The notes under the pieces were generated by a model. It was not told where the DNA came from, made no database searches, and saw only the letters and a list, made by a program, of their open reading frames with translations. The position numbers and the translations under genes were made by a program. From Hymenolepis diminuta (Eukaryota > Platyhelminthes > Cestoda > Cyclophyllidea > Hymenolepididae): a stretch of 64,000 nt of DNA. Positions 24,356 to 39,300 of this stretch are shown here, piece after piece; position 1 is the stretch's first letter, and every line of letters starts with the position of its first letter. The stretch is taken from the NCBI GenBank assembly GCA_900708905.1, contig CAADRB010000059.1, forward strand, positions 1,097,855-1,161,854. Direction: 5' to 3'.

Positions 24356-27300
24356 ATGAATGTTCACTCGATGGGAACTCTGACACCCCGGACAGTGGGG
24401 ATGAACCACATTGATCGGGGATCCACTTGTTCCTCCTATCGTTCGCCTCCATCTTCTTCATCTTGCTTTTCCTACGATCGATATGGTAGCTATCCTCTAA
24501 GCAACCGCGGGGCATATGAAAACGACATCAATTTGGTAAGGAATATTAAACATTAATGGATTACCATTGATCATACAGAAATGCATCTAATTACTTAACT
24601 CTTGTAGATATCGTCTAAGTTCCATCAGAGACGTCTGGATGATGTCAACTCTGAAATGATCCCACCTCAAATTCACTTTTCAAAGTGGTCTAATTCTAAC
24701 CATGGAAGTACTAATGGAAGAGGCCACAGGTCTTCTTCCCTAAGCCCAAAACCTGCTGAACCTGCAGTTCAACTCTCTTACCGTCCTCCTACACCACAAG
24801 TGTCGTCTTCAACCCCAACTACTCATCGAGGCATCCTCAAAGGTCAAAAGGCGCCCTCTGATGTGGGGGGAGATTCTCCCCGAGGAGTTTTCTACGGACA
24901 GTCCAAGGGATTTTGGGACACTGTGGATCTTAATAATGGTGGAGAGTTTAACGATAGTTGTAATTCGATTGCATCGTCAAATGTGGCTGGGGATTCGACA
25001 TCCAGGAAGACTGTTCGGTTTGCAGACGGAAATCCGACTGTAAGCAGTAGGAATATGCAAGGTTCATATGGTATGTTATTATTTTAACTCTTCCATTCAA
25101 CATGAAATTTCGGAAGCAAAATGCTATAAATTAATAACTTTGAGAGTTAAATTCGTGTTGAGAGCTTTATCCCCTTCCGCTAGTACTTCTGTTTTAGCTA
25201 AAATTGTATACATTCAATATACAAAATATTAGAAGCTTTACCAGTTTCTAGTGAGATTATAGATTTTAATGTCTTATAAATGCTCTCTGCGATTGAATCT
25301 TTCCATCTAATCTTGTCCTTAAACGCATTTTATGTAAATTTTGCAAGAATTATTGATACGGAGTATAGTAAATAGGGGGCTTAAATACCTCATTAGGTCA
25401 AATGTTCGCAGAATTCGCTTAAATACATTTAACTGTATTATTGATCATCGATCATTGTTGATTTCCATTTAGCATGATACTATTAACAAATACCATATAT
25501 TGCTCCTTGTTATTAATGGCAAAGAATATGAGTGATTTGAAAAGATGAATTTATCTCAGATTTTGATAAGAAAGCAAAAGGGTTTCTTGGTTTCGTTATT
25601 ATTATTTTTTGTTAATAGATGATATCAATGATATAAAATGGGAAATGTAAATGTGTATCCTTCAAGTTCTAGTTTATCGAAGAGGTTTAACTTCTTTTGT
25701 AAAGTGAGACTCTTCTGCACTATTTTAATGTTATGCGGTGTAAATTTCTGCCGCTAAAATCTATTTGCCCACTAATTGGTGATAAGCTAAAGTGGGTTAA
25801 GATTCGGAGGAAAATAAGTCAGAATACAGTTACTCCAAGGCACTTTATTAACTCAGCAAAGATTAAATATGAATACAAATTGTCATCATATTATTGACGG
25901 TTGGATATCGAAACAACACCTGAATATATATCAAGCCCCCTGGAGCAGCGTGAGCATGCTTATTGATAAGAATGACGGGCGACTTAAAGACAACCCCTTG
26001 AACTGATAGTCTCGAGAAAAAAAGCAAAAGCACTTCAGCTTTGGCCTTTTTCCATCATATTCAACGGGATTTTTCGGAAGCCTATATTCTCTACCTTTCG
26101 TATTTATGGAATACCTTTGAATTCAGAAAGGTAATAAGAAAATCAATTTCTTCTACCTTTTCTTCTAAACATTTTAATACTCACCGATTTAGCAATTTGA
26201 TTTTAAGGAATTCCTACAACGGAAAACATTTTGAAAATGCAGATGGGAAAATTGAGTGTCAAGACTATAGCATACGTACAAAATTAAAGATTCTGGGGTT
26301 TAAAGAAGGACATTAATAAAAAGCCGATATCGTTACGAATGGTTTTGCACCCATTATTTTGCGCGTTCGATATCAGTTAACTGCTGTTGGTGTTCTCGAT
26401 GCAAAATTATCCAATAATTTATGTTTTAACAATTAACCGAAAACAATTACGTCAATCTAAAGACCTCATATGCTCCAAAGATTAACTCCCATGTTCTAAA
26501 AAACTTTTACTACTTTCCTTAACGGATACTTTATAGGACTGCTTATTTTTCTTCATGCACATTAATTATTCTATTTCCAGACAATTATTTCACGAGTTTT
26601 TGTCCCGAAATGATTACCTTGGCTGAATAACAAGTTAAATGTCTGTTGCCTTCCAAAATACCTTTTGGATTGGTAATTAATTAGGTTTTATAGCAAGGTT
26701 TTATTATAATAATTTCTAATCTGCTCTGAAGGATTAAATTTCTTATGAGATTATAATTTAATTTGTCAATTCGTAAATGTAACAAGAAATTTCTTTATGC
26801 TTGTGCATAAAATTCCCATGATTAGTAATACTTATTTAAATAAGATGCATGTTGTTGCTCCTAAGTATCAAAGATTTAATAATAGTTCGTTTTTGAAGGT
26901 TAAATTGCAATTGTCTAAATTCTTGTGACGCATAGATTTTAATAGAAAGTGAGAATTATCACAGTAATATTACTGGCGTACATGTATTTTGTGATTTATA
27001 ATATATCTATAGATTGCATATAGCATGGTTCTAAGATAAGCTGTAACCAAAAGATTTGCTTAATCAGGAGGGTAATCTTCTATTTGTTAAAGAAAATTAC
27101 CCTTTCGTTATATTCTTCGTGAAAATCTATTGATTTTTCGCTTTTATATCCTATGGCTCAAATTCCTACCTGTCATGTCTAGATGAACTTATCGATTCTC
27201 CTTTTCTTCTCTAACTGGTCCTTTTCATTTAAAAGTACACCTGCACTCATATCCTCACGCGTGTTTTTGTCCAAGTGGTAAACATATACACACGCAAACG

Positions 27301-30300
27301 CACGTTGTTATTTATCTGTTCGTACGCTTCCCTCTCTTCTCTCTCTTAATCCCTCGAGTCCTCATTGAGGTTTATTCAATAACTGTTGTTTGTTTTTATT
27401 ATCTGCTAGCCATAGTCTTAATTTCTACGATCTGGTTCTAGTTCACTACTTCATACAATTCAGTGACCCCGTGAGGATTCACCCGTCTGAAGAACGATGA
27501 CTCCTACGACTCCTTCCAATGCATATTTATTTATTTTTTCAGTAAGCATATTCTTCTGGCAGTAAATCTGATCCAAAATGTTTTATTTGCTGTTGTCTGT
27601 AGAACACATTAGAAAAAAGGCATTTTCCTACCATGGAGGAGCATCTGAACAAAGAGAATGGTGAAATTGAGTAGAGATAAAAAGATGTAATTTGATTGCA
27701 TAGACTAAAGATAGTTTGTTAAAATTTTCTCTGTTTCAAATTTAATGTCCCAAAGTTCAAACCTTAAGCTTTGATCCTTAAATTCTTAAGTAAGTTCATG
27801 TTCACCATATTCAGGGCATGCTGATCAGTTGATCAATTTGGATGGTTCTAAATACTATTTTAATATTTAATATAATGGAGCTCAATGGCGTTTGGTCATG
27901 GTGAGATCTAATAAAAAGGATTATCTAAAAACCTACAGTTGCACTATTGAGTGGAGGGGGGGGGGCATTCTATTCAGGGAATGCCATTCCCACGGTAAAT
28001 GGATATGAACCAAAATATTCAAAGATAACTATGCGTTCGTTAGACTCTCGAAACATTTTTTTTTCTAATAAATGTGCGTATAGCTTAAGATATTTTTGGC
28101 CCGCAGAGCTCCCTAACTTCTTATTTACAAGTCTTATGGTAAAAACCAAAATTTTGATGGAGAAAATTTAATTTTTCGTACCCAAGTGATTTAAATAGGT
28201 GCCATATTGATTGCTCTAATCAAATTTTAATTCGAAAAATCCTATTGTAAATTATATGGAAGTTGGTCCTTTGAAATTCAAATAGCCTAAGGATAAGGCT
28301 TACCCAGATAGGGTTTATTCTTTCTAGGTTATTTAAAGCTCATTAGGGACAGAAAAAATGAGCCTAGGATGAGGTGAGAGAACTAAGATTTGCCTTTATT
28401 TTAAATTCTACATATTGCACGCTACAACTTCAGAGTCACGCTATCTCCAGGAGCATCTAAAATCTTTTCTAGAAGTTACTTTCTCGGCATCAAAATGCCT
28501 AAGGTGCCAAATATGGCCATCAGATTAAAGAATTAATAGGCGGTGCCAGAGCCAAGTAGCTTCTTCAGGTCCAAACCTGGCAGGTCACGTGATCAAAGTT
28601 GCAAGTGCCTGTACTTCTAATTTATTTTACGATTCTCCTCCTAAGTACCAACTAACTATCCTCCTTACACAGCTGTTAGTTTAGGAATGCATTAGACCCA
28701 CTAAGCTGTATTCTCCGGCTTGTTTGTCCACACTAGTCACTAATTAAAAAGATCAACTCACCTTTTATACGAAGCAAATCATTTTCTGAGGAGGAATATT
28801 TGTGTCTTGCATTATTAATTCCAACCTTTATCCCCTGTCAAAATTACCCTCAGTGAGTGCACTGGTTCCAGCGACGCGTTCAGACCCATAGATTAAGAAA
28901 AATAGAATGCCCCAGAAATGACCAAAATAGGATTTTAAGGAATTCGGAAATGTATGTGAGTGTGGGTGTGTGGAAGGTATTTAACAGACAGGGATCTTTG
29001 ATCTGATTGGTAATGATAGCCAGTATATTGAGCATTGGTCTTTAGGACCAACTTCGCTTGTCAAGCACCTATTAACTTCGCTGAGTTAGATGCAAAATAG
29101 GAGAATCACATATCAGCAAATTGGCTATTTCGTTAAAACAATTTACGTATTTACATGTAAGAGACATATATAGATTAACCGCGTGTAACAGTATCTCCCA
29201 CATTCCACTGCATTCCACACTTGTAGAGATTATTATTTATGCATACCCAGTTTTATTTTATTGGAACATTCATGATACCTAACATCCTACCAAAGCGAAT
29301 CAGTTGTGGAAATTTTTTGTTTTACGATAAGTACTACAAGAGGAAATAACTATTGCGGATTATCGTTATTAATCGGTTAATACCTTTTATGACATGAAAC
29401 AAATGAACTCGACACTATGGCAATTAATCATATCATATAAAATTTCTGATTCAAAGACTACAATAATGACCACTTAGGATAACCAGAAGTTTTGTAAAGC
29501 TGATCAGGGAGATGATATGAGTTAGAATGTCTTTATCTCTGATAAAGAAATGAGATTTATCTCGTGATGAATTCACAATCACTATTAATTCACTGGGCGA
29601 GGTCTGCGGACTTCAAACTAAACCTAGTCACTTCGTTTATTATTTTTCCGGTTGTTAAATGTACATTCATACCGATAAAGGACAAGATGATCTAGTTAAT
29701 TTTGCACGACTAATGGATTCTACATCTGAATTCTTCATTCTTTAATGTTTTGTAGTGGCAGAGATTTGCGAAAAATCCCAAATGTATATTTACAGGTTGA
29801 TTCAAACTAAGCCATGAAGAAAATCGAATCCTTGTGAATGTGTTATTCTGCAAGAGATTCTCGTAAAATTTGGACGGTCAAATCCAGCTAACTAAGCAAA
29901 TACAAACGCTCTCGGTTTTCGCCTTTTTGATGAGAGTGAAAATGACCTAAAAGTTGGACATAACAAGTGATCACGTGTATACTATACACTGATAAAGTCT
30001 TAAATCCAATAGCACAGTTTAAGATATTTCCACTTTTTCAATACTCTGTAGAGTTTTCTCAGAGATTTTGGTGTAAATTAGATATGGTTATTAATTAGGG
30101 GAATAAAATCGACACAATACTCTAATAAAGTCTTACACCTATGTTAAATCTCAGCAGATTTCTGATAGGAGGAGCTCAGAGAGTTTAAAAAATTTAGATG
30201 ATTTTAAATGTCTATTAAGTGTTTTTGAATGCTTTGATTTGGGTGATCAAGAGTCATTTAAGTTCGACGGTCATCTGTGTACAATAAACTATCGGTTAAT

Positions 30301-33300
30301 GTCAGTCAAGAAGAGCACCTCTGGGAGTTATTCAGATGAATATTTGTGAGGCATAACCACCCATATTCTGCGGTCGGGAACATGTGTACTGGGTGTATAA
30401 TTTGGAACCTTTGCACTGTGTAAAACTTTAGAGGTTTCCAAATAGTTTTCCTTATCTCAAAAAAATATCTAAAACTAAATGTTACTAAAAAAAGCATCTT
30501 GTATTAATTGGTACGAAGCCAAAACGGCAATTCTTCTATACAATAAAGTGCTAAATTTGTGTTAAGTCTCCGAAAGATACAAGTAGGAAAAAGTAGCAGA
30601 AGTAACTAATAATATTTAATGTTGGGTGCTATCAAACTTAAAGACATATATTCTTGTTATAACCACTGAATTGTAAATTCAAAAAAATAATATTTCGTCG
30701 ACAACATAACGTGTCTGATACTTCTCCATGCAAATGAGTAATCTGCTGAAATTAGTTAATTGGAGACTGAGTTTTGCTATTCAGAAAGAAATATCTTGCT
30801 TATTTTCTGCTATGATTTTCGCTAAATATATTAGAAAAATTGTCATTTTATTATCCACGTAGGGAGTTTGATGCAAAGTCCGACTTCATGGTTCAAAAAA
30901 ATTCACCATTAATAATTTCATGACTATACCATTGGTATCTGTTTTAAGAAATCAATATTTAGTTTAAAATAAAACCTTGAAAATAATTTTTCCCTTCACT
31001 AATCTCATGTAAAACATTCTAAAGATTAAAATTTAATGCAGAAATATGCAATAACATTTGATTAATCGTAAGATTAATTAATTAGGTAATGAGATTATCC
31101 TCTTAAGCTGTTATTGAAGGCAAAAAATCATAAAATATGTTCATTTTATTTTATTGAATTGTGATTTCATACGTTGAAGTTCTTATTTATACGCACGCAC
31201 ACAGTATGAAAGGTAAAGTTTCTACGTCAGGTGTTTAAAGAGATTGTGGCGGGTGGAATTAGAAATTTTCTGTTAAAGATTACGCTAATGCACAATAAAA
31301 TAGATGAAACTAGCATCTTACAAACGGTTTTGAACGAGCGAATGTGAATAATAATGATGAATAAACAATATCAACCAATGATAGAATAGTATCGCCTTTA
31401 GTATTCAGACAGTGAAGTAAATTGCGGTATATGGCTATTTACCTGATTATGTATATTGTAAGAATTAAAGAATCCAGAAATTGGATACTTGACATCATTG
31501 AGGGTGGTTATCATTTGGACAGTGGTATCTTCGACAGTACAAAAATATTGCTTTCCTTACCGTGAATCTTCGCATGCAATCAACGAAGTTGTATTTTACC
31601 GTACATGCACAAATTTTATCGTAATTGGGTTTTACAAATTGTGAGACGAAAATAGACTTCGTTTAGTGTTTTATTTGTGAGAGATCGCTCATGCTAATCG
31701 CAGTCTTAAATGATTGCAATTTGGTTATGCTTTTTTATGGATTATATTCATCACTTTTAGTTCAAAAGCAGTTAAAATTTAAAAGAAAAAAGAGCTTTTT
31801 ATTTGAAGCTTGGTCGAGGGGTTTTCCAAAAAATTGGTTGGGTGAATTTTTTGCACTTAAGCTCTGCTAGAGAATAGTCCTGAGATTAATTTTCTCCGTT
31901 GAACTTTAAGTCTTTCAGTGTATGCTGCGTTTAGTGCTAAATTCATTGGTACTGAAATTTATGTTTTATCTTTAACAGAAAATGCATATATACATATCTA
32001 GGAATTCCTGCATTAGGTTGTGCTAGAATACAGTGAAGTCCGGAAAAGTATATCATTCTTGAAGTCAGAAGTCATCTCAATGTATTTCATCTCAATAAAT
32101 GGATTGTCTCTTATTTATCTGTAGAAATTTATTACCTTTATTTATTAAATTTGCGCTTCATACACTTTATCTCTCCCATAAGAATTTAGTAAAACACTAT
32201 ATACTATTGCATTTTTGAAACTGAATAAAAATAGTAAATTCATGATTAGGCAAATTAATCAAATTTTCATTTGAATAATAAATGAATGAGTTAGCTGCAA
32301 ATTATTCACTTGCTGATAGGAAGTAGAGTCTAATATGTGTTGATGTCCTGGCTAAAGTTTATAGAATTCTGTGAACGGACATTGTCTTGGAGATTCTAAG
32401 CTACCTGTTGCTATTCTTTCATGTTCTTACCTAAGAAAGAAATTCTGTCACAGCTATATTATTTCCCAACCATATGCCCAAATCCGCGTAATCAAATGTA
32501 ATTTATTAATAATAAATGCAGAATTTAAGTTATAGGTTTTCTACCTTCCACCTTATGGATCTGAATAACAATAGTCACAACATTCTTCTGTGGTATCTTA
32601 TAATACCAATTCCTGCACTCTGGTTTTACTGGTATGACAACTGGTAAAGCACAATATCTAAATAAGTTACAATCGTTAACCCTTCTTGTCTGGAGCCATA
32701 ATTTAATCTTTGCCAATCGAACCAAAAGTAGTGAAATAATATTGCTGTAAAATCTAAGATATGACTAAATCTCAAATTTTTTTATAGTAGATAAAATGTT
32801 TATCGTCTTCTCAGTAAAAGTGTTCTCCATTCGAATATTCTTTGATCTAGATGTCAGTTCAAATTATCTCGCACACTTGCAAAGCTCGAGATCATGGTTC
32901 ATCGGGGATCACTCACCAATGCGTGTTAAGTGAACGACTAGCCTGTAGCATATTGGGAAAACATGTACGGAGACTCAGAAGACTTCAGAGACACCACGTC
33001 CTACTAGATCGCATCGTATTATATTCTGTCAATTAAAATTGTTTGATAGACAAACGGGACGTACTTGACGACAGGGAAAACCTAATCATATTCATATCGC
33101 CTTATCTCAAGGGGAATTTATAATGTAGTTCAACACGGAGAACCCGAATAACATATAATCGTTAAAAGTTGTAAAAATGAATATAATATAGATACTTTTC
33201 TATTCTTCCTATCCGTTCATTGTTTATTTTCCAAACCGCATTGTTTGGTGAATTCTAAACAAGCAAAATTAAAAAAATAATTTACCGAATGAGATAACGA

Positions 33301-36300
33301 ATGAAGTGGAAAAAACACACAGTTGATCGTTTTAAAATCAACATTTCTATTGTAAAACGAATCTTACTGGAGATTTTATCTCTCTAACTCAGCATCTTTT
33401 CCATTTTTTCTGATATTTAACCTTTGAAATTTGAAGTAAGATAGACATAAACGTAAACGCAACCCAACCGATGAACACCTGGTGATAATAATTATTATAA
33501 GCGATAAAATTATCGGAGGAAATATTTCTTGATTTATTACCTTAGAAATAGCCATAAGCTTCAATTAATACATGCAGCTATTAAGTCTTAATGATCGAAG
33601 ACTGTTAATGACCAGACGTGGCATGAAAAGCAGGTTGGCACTGGCGTTTTCCTCCTATCACCATTCAAGTTGTTTATGCTTTTTTTAATAAAAAACTTAA
33701 TTATCTGAATAATGGAAAAGCTGAAAAGATATTCGAAAATAAATTCACTTGCCAATTTGTGTGAAGGATGGTTTAGGAAGGACCTCTAGCACTAGCTCGC
33801 CATTCTGGATCGCGTCGGATGGTCGGAATCATGACTAATGAAGGGTTTATTGGCTGAGATGGGTAAAAGTCACGTAGTAAACAACCTGATGAATCAAAGC
33901 ATCATGAAAACGGGAGTCATACAAGTGCATCGGATGTATTTTTGGTGAATATTTCCATTGATCTATTTTTGACAACTGTAAATTTATTAATGGTTTGACT
34001 CCAATTGAGTTTTTTTTCAGGCTAGCGCACTTTTAATTGACGTATCCCACATAATCACAAAAACTAATGGGTCTTCATTCCTTAATAGGTCTATTTTGGT
34101 CGATGTTATCTATCGAACATAGTACAGAATGTTACACATATTTACAATATCTAGATATTTGATGTGATTTCAATTACTTTCGGTAATATATTTGTCAGTT
34201 TTCTTATTTCAGTAACACTTTTGATAGCCAATAGCAAAGTCTAGACTTAAAATGAAGAAGCTTTTAAAATCAATCGCATTTTTATGTCCTTTCTAATAGA
34301 TGGTGTGAGAGGTACCTTTAGTCGCACCAATGACTCTCAAGCTCAGGGTATCTACGAATGGGAGCCAGATGATTTCTATAACAGCATCAGAATCACAGGA
34401 GATCTCCACAAACCACCCAGACCCCCGAAACTACGTCAATCAATGCGATCAGAACGCCGAATCACCACAGACGGTCAAAGTCTTGCTCGAAATCTTCGGC
34501 TTGTTTCCAATCTCGACGAAGGGAGTGTTCCAGCATCTCCATCAACCCCTTTACGTAACACAGAGAGTCCTCTTGCCGTAATGGATGATAACTACGCTAA
34601 TTATGAAAGCATTTATCGAAGTCGGAGATTCTCGGATAGTTCTTTGGGCGATGTGGAGAAAATTGATAGCCAACGACTGGATGCGCTAATGAGGCCCTAT
34701 ATGACATCAGCTAATGAGGATGTCAGATCGCCACCAAATGGTTCGGTCGGTGTGGCTACTTCCTCTATGCCTATTTATCGAACTGAAGTTGTTCACAATC
34801 CTTTTGATGCAGGAACTTATGTTGGGCAACAGAAGAATTCAGTGAGTATTTTATTTAAAATTATTCAATTAATCTCCTTTATTATTCAATTCTTTAAATA
34901 TTTGCCACAAAAGTGTTTTGGCTGTTTGTAAGATGCATTATTCTTGAGTACCCCGGAGAATCTTTATCGATGATTCATGCGTATCCAGCTGTCTTGATTA
35001 TAAAATAATATTAACCATATGTGTAATGAATGCACAACTTTCTAACAGCAATAGTAGAGATATGTTATGAAAATCAGGCCATTCGATTCAAATTTTTTAT
35101 TCGAGCGTAAATCTGATAATTGTTCCAATATGAATTAGTACACTGATTTGATACGTAACACTTTACGGTTTAATCTTAAAAAGTATTGTAATTTTCTAGA
35201 CATTTTACTAGAAGTAGCCAATTAGGAGGCAGAGAGAAACGCTTTAATTAAAGAAATATTATGAAAAATCACTTAAACGATAACAGAAATAAGATCATTT
35301 CCTCTGAGTTACGGAATAATCACTGTCAATGAACATTTGAGTGAAGAGAATAAAAAGGGAATACAACACATGTCTTTTAAATCGAGTAGAACTTCATTTC
35401 AATCTACTGCACTTCTTCCCCTTCGAGAGACTCGTATATTTGTCCCTTAAGGAATATACCACAAGCATTTTAGAGCAAGATATGAGCATTGTTATTAATC
35501 GTTTATTTAAGATCACATGTTTACTATAACAGTCTCTGGTATGGCTATTAAACGTCATTTCCGGAGGCCATTTCATATCATTTTCATCTGAATCAATTTA
35601 ATATAATTTTAAACGCGCTTTTAGTACCTCTTTTAAGACCCAGATGTAATCAAATATTTGCTAAATCATTGTAGCGATTGGAAGTGTTCGATACTTTTGA
35701 ACTGAAAAGCTTTCGAAAGTCAAACCTTTGGGTGACCCTGAAATTTAATTTAGCTTAGTTACTTTGGCATAAGAAGGATTTAGTCTGGACTTGTGCAAAT
35801 TTAAGGCTGGTACCTCTTCTATTAAAGTGAATTTTGGTAATGTTATTCTGCTAACCGATAGTTTCAAATGTTTCGACTCGCCTACAGCCGTTTGGCTGCC
35901 AGTTCTAACGTACCTCAAGGTATTTGTCTACAGGGGGACTGAATGAATCTTTTGGAAGAGCAAGTGCAGGACTATATCTCTGGATATCTGTTTACCACAT
36001 AATGACTGTTTGAAATGAAGTGGGTATCTAGGACATTCTTTATGTCCTAAATTTAAGAAGGTACCAAAAAAACGAAAAGAGAACCGTCGTATCATTTCAA
36101 GATACTGTCATAAGCACCATGAGTTACACTTTAGTTTAATTGGGATTGGTGAAAGAAAATCGCGAGTCTTCGTTAGTTCCCGCAAAAAGACATTTAGCAA
36201 TTTATAGGTGAATTGGGCATCATTTTACTTCACTCCATGCGTTAAAAAATGGCAATCAATCCATTATTTTGATTTCTACTTTTAAAAATGCATGCGTCGC

Positions 36301-39300
36301 TTGAAGCAAACACTGCCTTTTCCTAATAAATAAATTCAATGTAACATTTATATTAAGTTCAATCAGAATTCCTCCTTTATAAGTGAAAAATCATTCCCTC
36401 TGACATCGATTGCGGGGGTGTTCGGGTTTTCGTAGATGACATTTTAACTCCTAAGGTCAGGTTTTCACACCTCGTATTTCCCCCTGTCCCCACGTCCTCC
36501 TGTAAAAACATGCCAAATCCGTCCTTGTCTGTAAATGCCTCGCATTCCATTTTCAGTCGGGCATATAATGAAAGGGGGAATGTAGTGATGATTTTGCAAA
36601 CTAAAAACCAGTTTGTTATGACGGGATACATAAAAAAGTAAGAGAGATCAAATTAATTAAATGTCTCATTTTGATCAATGATTATAAATGGTTATCTACT
36701 TCCAAAGTAAATCATTTTTGTTCCGTCGAGTAGAGAAAAGTTGCACAGTAGAATTTTGAAAGCATGGTATTGCAGTAATTTTAATTGAATGTCTGTCTAT
36801 AGGGAAACATTAAGTTCGGAAGATTTTTCATCAGAGCTGATTACTTTTAAGTAGCAAAATGAGGTTAAGGATGCACTGTTTTTAATTTATGTATTTAAGT
36901 CAAAGTGGATAAAAATGACCTGTTTTCTAAATCGAAATCATCACTTTTCTATGAAGATCATCAGAATGTGTTTCTAAAGAAAATTAAAAAATATTTTCCA
37001 TTCGTTAAATGACAAATGGTTGGCGATTTGCAAATAATTCTTTTAACTAGTGAGGCTGTGTCCAATTTATAGCCTCGCAGCTCTGCTTGTCGATGGTCTG
37101 CAAAGAAAGACTAAAAATACCAATTTATAAAGACGGAAATGACCCTCTTTAAGGACAATTATCGAAATACATTCAGTAAATCGAGGAAGTAAACGAGAAA
37201 AGAATATACTTAAATTGTATATTATCTAGTTCAATTTATCTTAATTGAAGTTTTCTCTAAAAAATCTATTTTTAGCTCTCTGAATTTTGAATTTCTTGTA
37301 TGCAAGCATAAATTGCAATATAGTGAATCCAATAAATTAACATTGATATTTACAGTTATTGTAACTCGCTGCCAATAAAGTACTCGTCAGAAGACTGAGT
37401 CTTTTCTGAAATCTCGCTTTCTATTACTTCTGTATTGATTTGTTTTGGGGGAAATATCTCACATTCCATTTAGGTAGATGTGGAAATTGAAAAAAATAGG
37501 TTGTTGTAATGTCAATAAAGATGTCTTTAATTAGAAGTCTAATTGGGAATTTGTCTTATCTTATCGAAAATCAAAATCGTTCATATTTTAGTTAAATGGA
37601 CTGATCTACTAGCACTCGATTATTCTGAGATTTAAAATGATCCAACTTTAATATAGAGCTAAGGCAAAAATGAAAAAAATATGTGTCGAAATACGTCGAA
37701 ACTATTGCGGATAAATAAAGTCCAAAATAGGGACAAAGATCGCATTTTATTGGAGGTTAATTTTTCAAGAATAAAATAGTGTTTTCTTCATTTTTTGATG
37801 ATTGTAAGGATCAGTTTATTGACTCTAATATTTTCACTTCATTTGGTTTTGTTTAAATGTGGTCATGTTCACTTACCTAAAATAAGACCCGGAAATCTAA
37901 AAGATATAATAATATTTATGGTTATATGAGGAAATTCTTGCACATCAAATCGGTTTATTTTGATTGACTAATATGGTATTGACTAATAAAGGATCTAAAC
38001 TTGCATTATATATAAGTTTACTACTTCAGCCATTAATTACATATAACCAACCCAATAACCCAAAAGTACTGGTTATTTTATATTGTAACTGTCTTCAGCT
38101 GTCAACAAATCTCTAACTTTTATCTCTAATTTATTCCAACAGGATAAATATGGCGCACTTCTGTGTGAGGAAAGAACATGCTTATACTCCCTTAACTACT
38201 GCTAAATGGGTATTCACTTCTAAAAATATAAAATCAGAAGCATCACTTCTAGGCACATTTAGGCGAAATTAATCATCGTGATCTACTTCTTATTTGATAA
38301 GCGTCGTATTTATGACAGCAAAATTTTGCTCAATCTGAACTTTAAGGTTAATATCTTTTCGAATTGAGATAGTGATTATCATTTCTTAAACAACTTTTTC
38401 AGACTTTTCTGCTCAGGGACAGATTTTGAAACCTTTCGATAGAACCTAAGTGGTGAATCACCAATTTTTGAGAAATTCTGTAAAAGATTCGGTACCATGT
38501 AGTTTGACATATTAGGCCATTTTAACGAAAATCTTCAGTTTCATTTATAATTCAGCAGTTTGAAAGATTCCTATAAATGAAAACTTTTATGCACCTTTTA
38601 TATTTCAATTCCTGGGAAGGTCTACACTTCCTTATAGCGACCATAACATATATTTTGACAGCAATCAAAGTCAAAGTTATTTTGAAGGTCAAGCAGAAAG
38701 TGAACGGGAAAAGTGAAGTTGATTTGGCAAGATTCAAAACTGAAGCACGTGATTCTAAATGCCATTATTTCTCTTTCTGTTATTCTTGCATTTTATTATT
38801 TATTGGAATGTTCAATGTAATTTGTTTTGGTTATAAATAGTATTCAAAACGTAACTGGTAACAACTATTTTAAGCTTCCAGATTTGTTCGAATTTAAATA
38901 TACAGAAATAAATGAAAATCAGTTGTACGTGTTCCCAAGTCTGCATGATCGAAAATTATTAACCATTTATTTCTCCTGTAATAGATAAAATTTTTATTAG
39001 GAGATTGAAAGCTTTCAATTGAAAATTTAGCGGAAAAAATGGAGATTTCAATTTAATGACCTGTGAATCGAATATTCCTTGTCAAAAAATATTCTGGTCA
39101 AAATATTTTGGAATTTGGGAGTTTAGCTGAATCTTATATTGAAAGCACTTGGGTGGAAACTGCATTGGTGCTTGTAATTCTTGTGCAGTTTAATAAGGTT
39201 GAGTGGTGGTGTCTCTTCTGTCTTCACAATACTAGTCCAGTTAATTGGTTAAAACCATGCCTTGCCTACTCAATTAGTATTCCATTCAGAATCTAACCCC

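Noticed and set aside
24303..24515. Minus-strand open frame over the first coding exon
   Set aside because: Antisense shadow of the exon 24356-24535, with no start or splice context of its own.
32525..33036. Open frames on both strands in the 9.2 kb intron
   Set aside because: They read like protein locally but do not match each other, a known family or the exon phases on either side.
36377..36631. Minus-strand open frame of 84 codons in a GC-richer island, with FVDDIL readable on the plus strand
   Set aside because: FVDDIL resembles an RT catalytic box, but no other RT block is nearby in any frame, and the minus-strand frame has no family or splice context. Probably chance in an old repeat.
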